Shown here: in pieces, positions 41,333-50,376 of the stretch
Position numbering within the stretch: position 1 is the stretch's first letter
How the letters are laid out: every line of letters begins with the position of its first letter
Assembly (NCBI GenBank): GCA_944391425.1
Contig: CALXTO010000002.1
Location: 1-64,000, forward strand
DNA: 64,000 nucleotides
Reading direction: 5' to 3'
DNA from: an uncultured Alphaproteobacteria bacterium
GTDB taxonomy: Bacteria; Pseudomonadota; Alphaproteobacteria; RF32; CAG-239
Notes under the pieces: generated by a model
The model's input: only the letters and a program-made list of their open reading frames with translations
What the model was told of the DNA's origin: nothing
Database searches by the model: none
Position numbers and translations under genes: made by a program

Positions 41333-42601
41333 TTAATCCTTTTGTAGTAATGCCGCGAAAAAACCGTCGGCACCGCCGTAGGTTTGCAGGTGGTAGGGCA
41401 GAACACGCACGCAGCCTTCCGGTGTAATCAGTTCCGAAAGTTCAGCCGGGAGGGCAGGTCTGATGATATGAAAGCCGGAATGTTTTTCCAAAAAAGCGGA
41501 TATTTGCTTTTCGCCCTCGAGGCAGGACAAAGAACAGGTGCAATAAAGGAGAAAGCCGCCGGAGATCACGGCCGGAGCAGCCTGTTCCAAAAGTTTGGCC
41601 TGAACGGGGACAAGGCGTTCTGTATCGCCGAGGTTTTTGATGTGGACAAGTTCGGGATGTCGGCGTAAAGTTCCGGTTGCAGAACATGGTGCATCAAGGA
41701 CGACAATATCGTATGATTCCGGGCAAATGCCGGACAGGAACGCAAAAGCGTCGGCGCAGATAACTTCTCGGGGCGAAAGTTTAAGCCGCCGCAGGTTTTC
41801 CCGCAGGCGTTCGAGCCGGACGGCAGAAATGTCAACAGCCGTCACTTCTCCGCCGAGACTGAGTAACTGGGCGGTTTTACCACCCGGAGCGGCGCATAAG
41901 TCCAAAATGCGTTTTCCTTTGACCTCAGGGAGGAGTTTGACCGGCAGGGCGGAAGAAAAATCCTGTACCCACCATTTCCCTTCGCTGTAGCCCGGCAGAG
42001 CGGACACGGCGCCGTTGTTTTTTAAGCGCAGGGTTCCGCCCGGCAGCAGGCGCGCATTCAGTTCAGCCGCAATGCGTTCGGGGTTTTCTTTGGCGGAAAG
42101 GTCCAACAGAGGTTCTTCAAGAGCGGCTTTTTCAATACGCGAAGTTATTTTTGGGCTGTAGCTGAGATTGAGTAGCCTGCGGAATTCCGACGGAAAAAAC
42201 TGTCCGTTATCTTCGGTGGCAAGCTGTTGTCTGGCTGCGCAAATTCGGCGCAAAACGGCATTTACGAATCCGGCCACGTATTTGTCGAGCGAAGTTTTGA
42301 CGATTTCGACATAGCTGTTGATGACGGCATAATCCGGTGTTTTTAGATACAAAATTTCGGAAGTGCCGAGAATCAGCATGTATTGTGCCAGTGTTGCCCG
42401 CGGCGGGAGCTTTTTTTGGACAAAGCGTTTGAGAATTTTTTTTATGAAAACCAGGCGTCGCAGTGATGTCAAAACCAGCATGTTGACAAAAGCATTGTCT
42501 TGTTCCGACGGCTCAAAGCAGGCTTTGGCCTCGGAGGCAAAGACCTTTTTTTCCAGAATTTGCTGCAGAATCAGAGCTGCGGTAAGGCGGGGATCAGACA
42601 T
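41333..42601 (-). CDS. rsmB: 16S rRNA m5C967 methyltransferase RsmB
   Basis: A 422-residue enzyme with an N-terminal NusB-like helical domain (residues 1-130) and a C-terminal RNA m5C methyltransferase domain: SAM motif LDLCAAPGGKTAQLL, acidic residue in EVTAVDIS, catalytic region VLDAPCSATGTLRRHPE and the nucleophile Cys in YCTCSLSCLEGE. ATG 42601 begins MSDPRLTAALIL; the upstream extension is not conserved. First gene of a four-gene minus-strand series. Confidence 0.95.
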   Translation of the reverse strand: MSDPRLTAALILQQILEKKVFASEAKACFEPSEQDNAFVNMLVLTSLRRLVFIKKILKRFVQKKLPPRATLAQYMLILGTSEILYLKTPDYAVINSYVEIVKTSLDKYVAGFVNAVLRRICAARQQLATEDNGQFFPSEFRRLLNLSYSPKITSRIEKAALEEPLLDLSAKENPERIAAELNARLLPGGTLRLKNNGAVSALPGYSEGKWWVQDFSSALPVKLLPEVKGKRILDLCAAPGGKTAQLLSLGGEVTAVDISAVRLERLRENLRRLKLSPREVICADAFAFLSGICPESYDIVVLDAPCSATGTLRRHPELVHIKNLGDTERLVPVQAKLLEQAAPAVISGGFLLYCTCSLSCLEGEKQISAFLEKHSGFHIIRPALPAELSELITPEGCVRVLPYHLQTYGGADGFFAALLQKD

Positions 42602-42741
42602 TTTGTTTCTTTTGCGTTGTTGTTTTGATGGTATTGTATTTAATCGGATTAATAAATACAAGAAGGAAAATTGACTCTTGTCAAATATGTTAAATTAAGA
42701 TAATTTTCTAAGAAGTGTCAGATTTTAAGGGAAATCAGAAA

Positions 42742-43173
42742 ATGAAAAAACTTTTGCCGGTGCTTTTGGCCGCAGCTTTTTTGAATGGGGGATGCGCATG
42801 GTTGAACCCTTTTTCCGCCAGTGACGACAGCAAGGAAACCGTATCTTTTGTACCAAACAAATTTTTGTGGGAAGCGGCCCGGAACAAACTGGAATTTATG
42901 AAAATCGAAAAAGAGAACAAAGAAGCCGGAACAATTGTCAGCGACTGGCAGGCTGTTGGAGACATCCGGAATGAAGAGTTTAAAATTGAAGTTAAGGTTT
43001 TGTCTTCAGAATTGCGTTCGGACTGTCTGAAAGTTGTCGTCTACAAACGACTGTGGAACGGTTCGGCCTGGGTTGAACAACCGGAAAATATCCGGCTTAA
43101 CCAGAAAATCGAAGAAAGCATTTTGGAAAAGGCCCGTGTTTTATACAGGGAAGCTTTGGCAATCAATAATTAA
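42742..43173 (+). CDS. DUF3576 family lipoprotein
   Basis: A 143-residue exported protein: a hydrophobic signal ending in FLNGGCAW, a probable lipobox with Cys18 (Asn at -3 is atypical). The mature part (VPNKFLWEAARNKLEFMKI, GTIVSDWQ, LRSDCLKVVVYKR) matches DUF3576, an alphaproteobacterial envelope family. It lies 17 bp upstream of leuS, exactly its usual position. ATG 42742 is preceded by AAGGGAAA; an earlier in-frame ATG-like start lacks a signal sequence. Confidence 0.88.
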   Translation: MKKLLPVLLAAAFLNGGCAWLNPFSASDDSKETVSFVPNKFLWEAARNKLEFMKIEKENKEAGTIVSDWQAVGDIRNEEFKIEVKVLSSELRSDCLKVVVYKRLWNGSAWVEQPENIRLNQKIEESILEKARVLYREALAINN

Positions 43174-43190
43174 AAATCAGGATATAAAAA

Positions 43191-45644
43191 ATGAACGACA
43201 GATATAACGGAAAAGAAAGTTTTGAGGAATGGGCCGAAGAATGGCGGATGGAAGACCGCTACAATTTCAAGGCGATTGAAAAAAAATGGCAGGCAATCTG
43301 GGATAAGGAAAAAGCCTACAAGGTTGAAATCGATAAGAACAAAGAGAAGTTTTATGCTCTGGTAGAGTTTCCGTATCCGTCCGGCGCCGGGTTGCATGTG
43401 GGGCATCCGCGTTCATACACGGCTTTGGACGTTATTGCCCGCAAAAAAAGAATGCAGGGATTTAATGTTTTATATCCGATGGGTTTTGACGCTTTCGGTC
43501 TGCCGGCGGAAAACTATGCGATTAAGACCGGCGTGCATCCGGCGGTTTCAACCCAGGCCAATATCAAAACTTTTACCAAGCAGTTGAAATCTTTAGGGTT
43601 CAGTTTTGACTGGGACAGATGTATCGACACGTCTTCTCCGGAATATTATAAATGGACACAGTGGATGTTTATCAAGTTCTTTGAGAAAGGCTTGGCTTAC
43701 AAAGATAAAATTGCCATCAACTGGTGTCCGTCCTGTAAAGTAGGCCTGGCCAACGAAGAAGTCGTCAACGGACATTGCGAGCGCTGCGGCGCCGAGGTAG
43801 TGCGCAAAAACAAAGAGCAGTGGATGATTGCAATTACCAAGTATGCCGACCGCCTGATTAATGATTTGCAGGATTTGGATTTTATTGACCGTGTCAAAGC
43901 GCAGCAAATTAACTGGATCGGCCGTTCGGAAGGTGCGGAACTGGATTTTGAATTCGGCGAGGACAAGCTGACGGTGTTTACGACCCGGCCGGATACGGCT
44001 TTCGGCGTAACTTATATGGTTTTGGCGCCGGAGCATGCGTTTGTGCAGAAATATATGGATCGTTTTGAAAATCCGGACGAAGTTCGGGCTTATGTAGAGG
44101 CAACGGCCAAAAAGTCTGATTTGCAGCGTACAATGGACGACAGCAAAACCGGTGTTGAACTGAAAGGTATGAAAGCCAAAAACCCCTATACGGGCGATAT
44201 GATTCCGGTGTTTATTTCCGACTATGTTCTGACCGGATACGGAACCGGCGCGATTATGGCGGTGCCGGCGCATGACCAGCGCGATTACGATTTTGCCAAA
44301 GTATTCCATCTGCCGATTATCCAGGTTTTGGAAGGCGGGGATATATCCGAAAAAGCCTGGGAGGAAGACGGTGCCCATATTAATTCCGGCTTTATGAACG
44401 GTATGAACAAAGAAGACGGCATGAAAGCCGCCATTGATTATGCCGTCAAAAACGGGTTCGGGCGCTCAAAAGTTAATTTCAAACTGCGTGACTGGGTGTT
44501 TTCCCGCCAGCGTTACTGGGGGGAGCCGATTCCGATGGTTTATTGCGAAAAATGCGGTTGGCAGCCCATTCCGGAATCCGAACTGCCGCTGACTTTGCCG
44601 GAAGTTCCCGATTATCATCCCAATGATGAGGGAGAATCTCCGCTGTCTAAAGCCGGTGAATGGCTAAATGCGACTTGTCCGAAATGCGGCGGTCATGCAC
44701 GGCGGGAAACGGACACTATGCCCAACTGGGCGGGATCTTCGTGGTATTTCCTGCGTTATTGCGATCCGCATAATGACAAGGAATTTGCCTCCAAAGAAGC
44801 GTTGGACTATTGGATGAATGTTGACTGGTACAACGGCGGCATGGAACACACCACCCTGCACCTGCTGTATTCGCGCTTTTGGCACAAATTCCTGTATGAC
44901 TACGGTTTGGTGCCGACCAAAGAGCCTTACAACAAGAGAACGTCGCACGGAATGATTTTGGCCGAAAACGGTGAAAAAATGTCTAAGTCCCGCGGCAATG
45001 TCATTAATCCGGACGATATTGTTGCAGCATACGGCGCGGACACTTTTCGTCTGTATGAGATGTTTATCGGGCCGTTTGACCAGGTCGCGATGTGGTCGGA
45101 CGAAAGTCTGATGGGCGTTTACCGTTTTGTCAGCAAAGTCTATGGATTGTTCAGAAAAGTCTATAAAGATGCTGTGCCCGGCGAAAAAGATTTGCGCGCG
45201 ATGCACAAATGTATTTTGGAGGTGACGGAACGTATTGATCAGATGAAGTTTAATACGGCGGTATCCTCATTAATGACTTATGTCAATTATCTGTCGGGAA
45301 TGGAAAAAGTTCCTGCGGAAATGTATGCGGTTTTACTGAAGCTGATGGCGCCGTTTACACCGCATCTGGCGGAAGAAATGTGGGCGCGCATGGGATATTC
45401 CAGTTTGATAATTATGGAAAGCTGGCCTGTCGGAGATGCCAAACTGGCGGAAGACAACCGCGTTACTTATGCCGTTCAGGTTTGCGGCAAACTGCGCGGT
45501 ACGGTTGAGCTGCCGAAAGGCGTTGCCCGCGAAGAAGCCGAAAAGGCAGCTCTGTCATTGGATAATGTCAAACGGCAGACGGAAGGCAAGGATATCCGCA
45601 AAATCATTGTGGTGCCGGATAAAATCGTCAACATTATTGTCTGA
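43191..45644 (+). CDS. leuS: Leucyl-tRNA synthetase
   Basis: An 817-residue class I aminoacyl-tRNA synthetase. HIGH appears as HVGHP, KMSKS is intact in EKMSKSRGN, the zinc-binding CPSC/CERC pair is at about residues 180-200, and the CP1 editing domain shows TTRPDTAFGVTYM and VPAHDQRDYDF. The first 19 residues are an acidic extension before MEDRYNFKAIEKKWQ; an internal ATG at 43248 might be the real start, although it lacks an RBS. Confidence 0.97.
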   Translation: MNDRYNGKESFEEWAEEWRMEDRYNFKAIEKKWQAIWDKEKAYKVEIDKNKEKFYALVEFPYPSGAGLHVGHPRSYTALDVIARKKRMQGFNVLYPMGFDAFGLPAENYAIKTGVHPAVSTQANIKTFTKQLKSLGFSFDWDRCIDTSSPEYYKWTQWMFIKFFEKGLAYKDKIAINWCPSCKVGLANEEVVNGHCERCGAEVVRKNKEQWMIAITKYADRLINDLQDLDFIDRVKAQQINWIGRSEGAELDFEFGEDKLTVFTTRPDTAFGVTYMVLAPEHAFVQKYMDRFENPDEVRAYVEATAKKSDLQRTMDDSKTGVELKGMKAKNPYTGDMIPVFISDYVLTGYGTGAIMAVPAHDQRDYDFAKVFHLPIIQVLEGGDISEKAWEEDGAHINSGFMNGMNKEDGMKAAIDYAVKNGFGRSKVNFKLRDWVFSRQRYWGEPIPMVYCEKCGWQPIPESELPLTLPEVPDYHPNDEGESPLSKAGEWLNATCPKCGGHARRETDTMPNWAGSSWYFLRYCDPHNDKEFASKEALDYWMNVDWYNGGMEHTTLHLLYSRFWHKFLYDYGLVPTKEPYNKRTSHGMILAENGEKMSKSRGNVINPDDIVAAYGADTFRLYEMFIGPFDQVAMWSDESLMGVYRFVSKVYGLFRKVYKDAVPGEKDLRAMHKCILEVTERIDQMKFNTAVSSLMTYVNYLSGMEKVPAEMYAVLLKLMAPFTPHLAEEMWARMGYSSLIIMESWPVGDAKLAEDNRVTYAVQVCGKLRGTVELPKGVAREEAEKAALSLDNVKRQTEGKDIRKIIVVPDKIVNIIV

Positions 45645-45654
45645 GGAATTGCGC

Positions 45655-46203
45655 ATGAGAAACGTCGGCGTTGCTGTTTTGCTTTTGCTGCTGGGGGCTT
45701 GTGGTTTTGAGCCTTTGTACGTGCAGCGGAAAAGTTCCGGTCTGTGGTATTTTGACGGAACTTTCGACACCTCCATCAGTTCTCAAATGGCTCAAATCAA
45801 AATTGATCCGATTGCAAACCGTTTCGGGCAGCAACTGCGCAACAGTTTGTTGGATTTGATTACGCCGCAAGGAGCTCCTAAAAATCCGAAATATCATTTG
45901 TCGGTTTCCCTGCGCAGCCGGAATGTTGTTCAGCAGGCGATGCGCGACGATATTACGGCAACGAGCGAAAGAGTTTCTTATGTCGTCGACTACAGTCTGT
46001 GGCAGAACAATGAAGAATGTTTGAAAGGCGACAGCGTTGCCTATGTCAGTTATGACATTATGGCGAATCCGTATTCAACGACAATGGCTCAGAAAAAGAC
46101 GGAAGCCGATGCCGCCAAGATTATTGCCAATGATATTGCATTGCGTTTGGGCGCATATTTCCATTCGCAGATGAAAGAAAAAGGCCCGAATCATGCTTTT
46201 TAA
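45655..46203 (+). CDS. lptE: LPS-assembly lipoprotein LptE
   Basis: A 182-residue outer-membrane lipoprotein that plugs the LptD barrel. Signal peptide MRNVGVAVLLLLLGACGFEP with lipobox LLGAC (Cys16) followed by the family-typical GFEPLY. The remaining fold (IKIDPIANRFGQQLRNSLLD, ASERVSYVV-like TATSERVSYVVDYSL) suits LptE/RlpB. It follows leuS by 10 bp and overlaps the holA start by 11 nt. Confidence 0.92.
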   Translation: MRNVGVAVLLLLLGACGFEPLYVQRKSSGLWYFDGTFDTSISSQMAQIKIDPIANRFGQQLRNSLLDLITPQGAPKNPKYHLSVSLRSRNVVQQAMRDDITATSERVSYVVDYSLWQNNEECLKGDSVAYVSYDIMANPYSTTMAQKKTEADAAKIIANDIALRLGAYFHSQMKEKGPNHAF

Positions 46204-47227
46204 GGCCGCCCAGTTTGATAAATATATCAAAAAAAACGATCCGGATATCAGAGTTTTTATCGTCTATGGCAGTAATGAGGGCTTGGTTGCCGAATATGTC
46301 AAAAAGCTGGTCGGCACGGTATCTGCCGATTTGTATGATCCGTTTGCGGTTGTTTACCTGAACGGGGCGGATGTCAACGCTGATCCCGGTGTTTTGTTTG
46401 CGGAATACAGCAGCCGTTCTTTGATGGGCGGCCGGCGGGTAATTGTAGTGCGCGATGCCGACAATAATCTGACCAAACATATCAAGTATCTTCTGGAGAA
46501 TCTGAAATCCGACACGCTGGTTGTCATAACTTCGTCGTCCCTGAATAAGAAATCTTCGCTGGTTTCTTTGGGGGAGAGCAATGCCGAGGCGGCTGTTTTG
46601 GCTTGTTACGAAGACCGAGATGAAGATATATTTGCTACGGCACGCAGTCTTTTTATCGAGAACGGACTGACAATAAACAGCGAGGCTTTGCAGCTGTTGT
46701 GTTCGCGGCTTTCCAATGACCGCAAATCGAGTTTGGGCGAGATAGAGAAGCTGATTACCTATATGGGCGATAAAAAGAACGTGACGACGGAAGATGTTCG
46801 GACCGTTATTGCCGACCAGTCGGCGTCTAACAGCGAAGATGTTTGTTATTATGCCGCGGGCGGCTATGCGGATAAGGCCCAAGCTGCTTTGCAGAAGCTT
46901 TTTAATGAAGGCGAAGAGCCGGTTTCAATCACCCGAGCTTTGAGTTATCATTTTAGCCGTCTGCTGGCCTGCAAAGGCTTTATGGAAAAAGGCGAACCTT
47001 TGGACAAGGCTGTCGGAAAATTGGTTCCGAGGGTTATTTTTTACCGGGAATCGAGTTTTAAACGACAGGTAGCCTTGTGGCCGAAAGAAAGGATATATTC
47101 GGTTTTGGAATTATTGTATAAATGTGAAAAAGACTGCAAAACTACCAATATGCCGGCGGCCGAAGTTCTCAGTTATGCTTTGATGCAGATTTCTTCCGCT
47201 GCTGCCCGCCTGGGTAAAGCGGTTTGA
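46193..47227 (+). CDS. holA: DNA polymerase III delta subunit
   Basis: A 344-residue clamp-loader wrench subunit. It opens with FIVYGSNEGLVAEYVKKL (degenerate AAA+ P-loop), has FAEYSSRSLMGGRRVIVVRD in domain I and the helical C-terminal collar domain (ITRALSYHFSRLLACKGFME). The leuS-lptE-holA order is widely conserved in proteobacteria. Its start lies in the lptE coding end. Confidence 0.93.
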   Translation: MLFKAAQFDKYIKKNDPDIRVFIVYGSNEGLVAEYVKKLVGTVSADLYDPFAVVYLNGADVNADPGVLFAEYSSRSLMGGRRVIVVRDADNNLTKHIKYLLENLKSDTLVVITSSSLNKKSSLVSLGESNAEAAVLACYEDRDEDIFATARSLFIENGLTINSEALQLLCSRLSNDRKSSLGEIEKLITYMGDKKNVTTEDVRTVIADQSASNSEDVCYYAAGGYADKAQAALQKLFNEGEEPVSITRALSYHFSRLLACKGFMEKGEPLDKAVGKLVPRVIFYRESSFKRQVALWPKERIYSVLELLYKCEKDCKTTNMPAAEVLSYALMQISSAAARLGKAV

Positions 47228-47261
47228 TTTTGCGGCTTTACCCGAGGCAGGGTGTGTTTGT

Positions 47262-47483
47262 TTAATTCATTTTGTGGTTGATTGCTTCACGCAGCGAACA
47301 TGACGGAACAAAAACCATCGCCAAAGCTGACAAACCGATTAATACGTAGAGGATGCGGCTGAGGACGCTCATCGGGCCGAAAAGAAAAGCGACGAGGTCG
47401 AATTCGAAAGCGCCGACCAGACCCCAGTTGAGGCCGCCGACGATTGTCAGAATTAAAGCCAGATTATGCCAGAAAGCATTCAT
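47262..47483 (-). CDS. DUF378 small membrane protein
   Basis: A 73-residue protein with two transmembrane helices; the motif LTIVGGLNWGLVGAFEFDLV is diagnostic of DUF378. Function unknown. ATG 47483 (MNAFWHNLAL) is preceded by AAAGGAGA on the minus strand. Confidence 0.9.
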   Translation of the reverse strand: MNAFWHNLALILTIVGGLNWGLVGAFEFDLVAFLFGPMSVLSRILYVLIGLSALAMVFVPSCSLREAINHKMN

Positions 47484-47568
47484 TTTAAATCTCCTTTGCA
47501 ATTGTTTAACAGATACGGTTAAGATATAAATGCGAAAAAGAGAGTTTCAAGCGGAGAGGGGCTTTTTA

Positions 47569-48345
47569 ATGTACAGTAACAAGTTTAAAACCTTTATTCA
47601 GATATGGCAGAAGGATTTTGCCATTGAGAGAACGATTGATGAGAGAGTCTGTCTGGATAAGGACGGTCATCCCCTGCCATGGTATACTTATCCGGCAATC
47701 GAATATTTGCGGCAGTTTGACTACAAAGAAAAGAAAATATTTGAATTCGGATGCGGGATGTCTTCTTTGTTTTGGGCGATGCGGGCAAAAAAAGTCGTCA
47801 GTGTGGAGGATAATCCCGAGTGGTTTGCAAAATGGCAAAAAGAATTTAATATGCCTAATCTGGAAGTTCGTTGCCGTTCGTCTGATAATTTGTATGAAAG
47901 AGCCGTTTTTGAAGATGAGGACAGGTATGATGTTATTGTTGTTGACGGCAAACGCCGGGCGGCATGCTGTGAAGCAGCAGTGCGGAAATTGGCTGACGGA
48001 GGCATGATTATTTTAGATGACAGTGATCGTGTTAACACCAGTGCCGAATATATTGCGGCAGTTGCGGCCTTGCAAAGGAGTAATCTGCTTCAGATTGATT
48101 TTTACGGTTTTTGCCCGATGAATAATTATACCAAAACAACGTCTCTGTTTTTGCACCGCGATTTTGATTTTAAAACTTCCGGCGTACAACCGGCAAACGG
48201 CTGGGGAAATTTATGGTCAATGAGCCGGAAGGAACGTAAAATATTTTACCGAGAGAATGTTTTAGTCGATAACGCCCCAGTTGCCCGCTACCAAGACCAT
48301 AATCAGGAGCAGGAAGAAGATCATTGCGAAACCGGCTCGCACTGA
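47569..48345 (+). CDS. Class I SAM-dependent methyltransferase-like protein
   Basis: A 258-residue protein. The SAM-binding loop is IFEFGCGMSSLFWA, the acidic strand-2 end is VVSVEDNPEWF, and VIVVDGKRR with MIILDDSDR complete the Rossmann-like core. Substrate unknown; related proteins often accompany surface-polysaccharide loci. ATG 47569 follows GGAGAGGGG; another ATG is at 47530. The last 28 codons overlap the convergent transporter gene by 84 nt and are polar and low complexity (HNQEQEEDHCETGSH), so the natural stop may have been lost. Confidence 0.75.
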   Translation: MYSNKFKTFIQIWQKDFAIERTIDERVCLDKDGHPLPWYTYPAIEYLRQFDYKEKKIFEFGCGMSSLFWAMRAKKVVSVEDNPEWFAKWQKEFNMPNLEVRCRSSDNLYERAVFEDEDRYDVIVVDGKRRAACCEAAVRKLADGGMIILDDSDRVNTSAEYIAAVAALQRSNLLQIDFYGFCPMNNYTKTTSLFLHRDFDFKTSGVQPANGWGNLWSMSRKERKIFYRENVLVDNAPVARYQDHNQEQEEDHCETGSH

Positions 48346-49164
48346 AACATTGTCCGGAATTTTATTATATTTGTTCAGCAGAAATACGAAGACCGGTGCC
48401 GTCAACAGCAGAGCAATAACATATCCGGGATTGGGAGCAAGACGCATGGCCATGGTTTTGGAGGCAATCAGGGCTGCGGAAAAGCTGATAATGTAAATTC
48501 CGGTGTCGATGATTTTACGGTCAAACACGTTTTTGAAGAAACCGACGAATCCGGGTTTTTCGTATTTGATGTAGAAAATCGTGTTATAGACGCCGCTGAC
48601 AAAAGTGGCGACGACTAAATAATAGGCGATGTTTGCCCATATATTTTGCCCCATCATGGCGATTTCTTTGGTGGCGATGCTCATTCCCGATAAGGCAAAG
48701 ACAGCCGGAGCCATGTAGGCGAAAATCGCTTTGCTGACCGGACTTTTTATCATATACCAGTAGCTGACCGTGAAACCGAACAAAACAAGCAGCAAGGTTA
48801 TGAAAACACTGCCGTTTTCGGCAAGATGAAAAAACAGCTGCGGTGTCAGTATCCACCACATGACGGCGGTAATCAGGACCGTTACGGCCAGGGTGCGCGA
48901 TGTCGGTCCGGCGCCGAAGTTGGCAGAGGCAAAGAAAAGGTGAGAATCGTATATGCCGATGAGCCAGCCCTGAAAAATCAGCAAAAACCAGTTGTAAGCG
49001 CTGGTTTGTAACGGCAGGAAAAACAAAAAAGGGAAGAATACCAATGCAATGCCGAAACCGCGCCAAATACCGAGAATATATCCGTTAAATTTGTGCTTTT
49101 GGTTAACCAGCGTGTACAAAGCGTTGAAAAAGCCATAAACCAACCCGTTGATTATCCAAAGCAT
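48262..49164 (-). CDS. DMT-superfamily (EamA/RhaT-like) transporter
   Basis: A 300-residue inner-membrane protein with about ten hydrophobic helices arranged as two halves, including WGVID at the end and WRGFGIALVFFPFLFFLP near the start. This layout fits the drug/metabolite transporter superfamily; substrate cannot be read from the sequence. Minus strand, 62 bp upstream-facing gap to hemW, 84-nt tail overlap with the methyltransferase-like gene. Confidence 0.75.
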   Translation of the reverse strand: MLWIINGLVYGFFNALYTLVNQKHKFNGYILGIWRGFGIALVFFPFLFFLPLQTSAYNWFLLIFQGWLIGIYDSHLFFASANFGAGPTSRTLAVTVLITAVMWWILTPQLFFHLAENGSVFITLLLVLFGFTVSYWYMIKSPVSKAIFAYMAPAVFALSGMSIATKEIAMMGQNIWANIAYYLVVATFVSGVYNTIFYIKYEKPGFVGFFKNVFDRKIIDTGIYIISFSAALIASKTMAMRLAPNPGYVIALLLTAPVFVFLLNKYNKIPDNVSVRAGFAMIFFLLLIMVLVAGNWGVID

Positions 49165-49226
49165 CTCTGAAAACTCCGTTAACGTTTTCTTAGATATAGT
49201 TGTCGGTGCCGAAAATTAAAGGTTTC

Positions 49227-50372
49227 TTATGAACAGAGTTTTTCAATCAAGTAATTGAGAAGCAGGAATCCTTGCCGCGTGGCTTTAAGGGTATGAGCTG
49301 TCTCCGTCAGAAGCCTGTTTTTTTGCAGCTCACAAAGAGCAGAACGGTTGATGAAAGAATCCAAGTCCAGACCGCAGCAGCGTCGGAATTGTTTTTTGCT
49401 GATGCCGGCAGTCAGGCGCAATCCCATAAGGACAAGTTCTTCGGCGCGTTCAACAGACGTCAGTTTTTCCAGGATGCGAGGAAAAGTCTGTGCGTAAATT
49501 CCTTCCGGCAGCGTCAGTCGCCCGTGCGCACCTTGACCGATGCCGAGATAATCGTCTCCCTGCCAATAAAGCAGATTATGTCGGCAAGCGAATCCGGGCT
49601 GTGCGTAATTGGAGACTTCATATTGTCCGAATCCTTTATCTGCGGCTGTTAGGGTTGCCATTTGGTAAAATTCCGCCGCTTGTTCTTCCGCCATGGGTTT
49701 GATGCCTTTTTTGGCAAATACAGTCTTTTCTTCGATTGTCAATAGGTAGAGGGAGAGGTGTTTAAGCGGAAAGTTCAGCAGCCGTTCAAGGTTTTGTTGC
49801 CATTTTTTTTCGTCTTGTCCGGGCAAGGCATAAATGAGATCGGCAGAGGCATTGTCAAAAAGGCGGCATACTTCTTCCAGAGCATACAGGGCCTGGGCAG
49901 AAGTATGGGTTCGGCCCAAAAATTTCAGCTCTTTGTCGCAGAGAGATTGCACACCTAGAGAAAGCCTGTTAATGCCGGCCTGTTTTAATTCGGAAAATAA
50001 AGTCGGCGTGTGGGTGTTGGGGTTGGCTTCAAGCGAAATTTCAATGTCGGAGGATAGTTTCCAGTTGCGGGCAACGGTATTGAGAATTTTTTCAATATTT
50101 TGAGGTTTGAGCAGGGAAGGCGTGCCGCCGCCGAAAAAAATGGATGTTACCGTTTTGTGGCCGGTGAATTCGGCATAATAATCCAAATCATCCAGATATT
50201 GCTTAATCAGATCGTCTTGTCCGGCATTTTTTTGAACTTTGCTGAAGAAGTCGCAATAAGGGCATTTGCTGAGGCAAAAAGGCCAATGCACATATATTCC
50301 GAATGGAAAAGGCTTTTTAATGGAAGCTCTGTTCAGCAGTTCGCTGTCTGAAAATTTTTGCTGTGGTTCCAT
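49227..50372 (-). CDS. hemW: HemW-type radical SAM protein
   Basis: A 381-residue protein with the radical-SAM motif CLSKCPYCDFF, SIFFGGGTPSLL, and EANPNTHTPTLFSELK with RLSLGVQSL. It is of the HemW type (heme chaperone) rather than true coproporphyrinogen dehydrogenase HemN, because it lacks the longer HemN N-terminal region and the fourth cysteine after the motif is absent (CxxxCxxCxF). Start at 50372 (MEPQQKF), 4 bp after hslU; the longer open frame upstream lies in hslU. Position next to hslVU is unusual; elsewhere it follows rdgB. Confidence 0.9.
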   Translation of the reverse strand: MEPQQKFSDSELLNRASIKKPFPFGIYVHWPFCLSKCPYCDFFSKVQKNAGQDDLIKQYLDDLDYYAEFTGHKTVTSIFFGGGTPSLLKPQNIEKILNTVARNWKLSSDIEISLEANPNTHTPTLFSELKQAGINRLSLGVQSLCDKELKFLGRTHTSAQALYALEEVCRLFDNASADLIYALPGQDEKKWQQNLERLLNFPLKHLSLYLLTIEEKTVFAKKGIKPMAEEQAAEFYQMATLTAADKGFGQYEVSNYAQPGFACRHNLLYWQGDDYLGIGQGAHGRLTLPEGIYAQTFPRILEKLTSVERAEELVLMGLRLTAGISKKQFRRCCGLDLDSFINRSALCELQKNRLLTETAHTLKATRQGFLLLNYLIEKLCS

Positions 50373-50376
50373 CTTT

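Noticed and set aside
49227-50372. Oxygen-independent coproporphyrinogen oxidase HemN
   Set aside because: The N-terminal layout and length match the HemW chaperone subgroup, so it is not evidence for heme synthesis.
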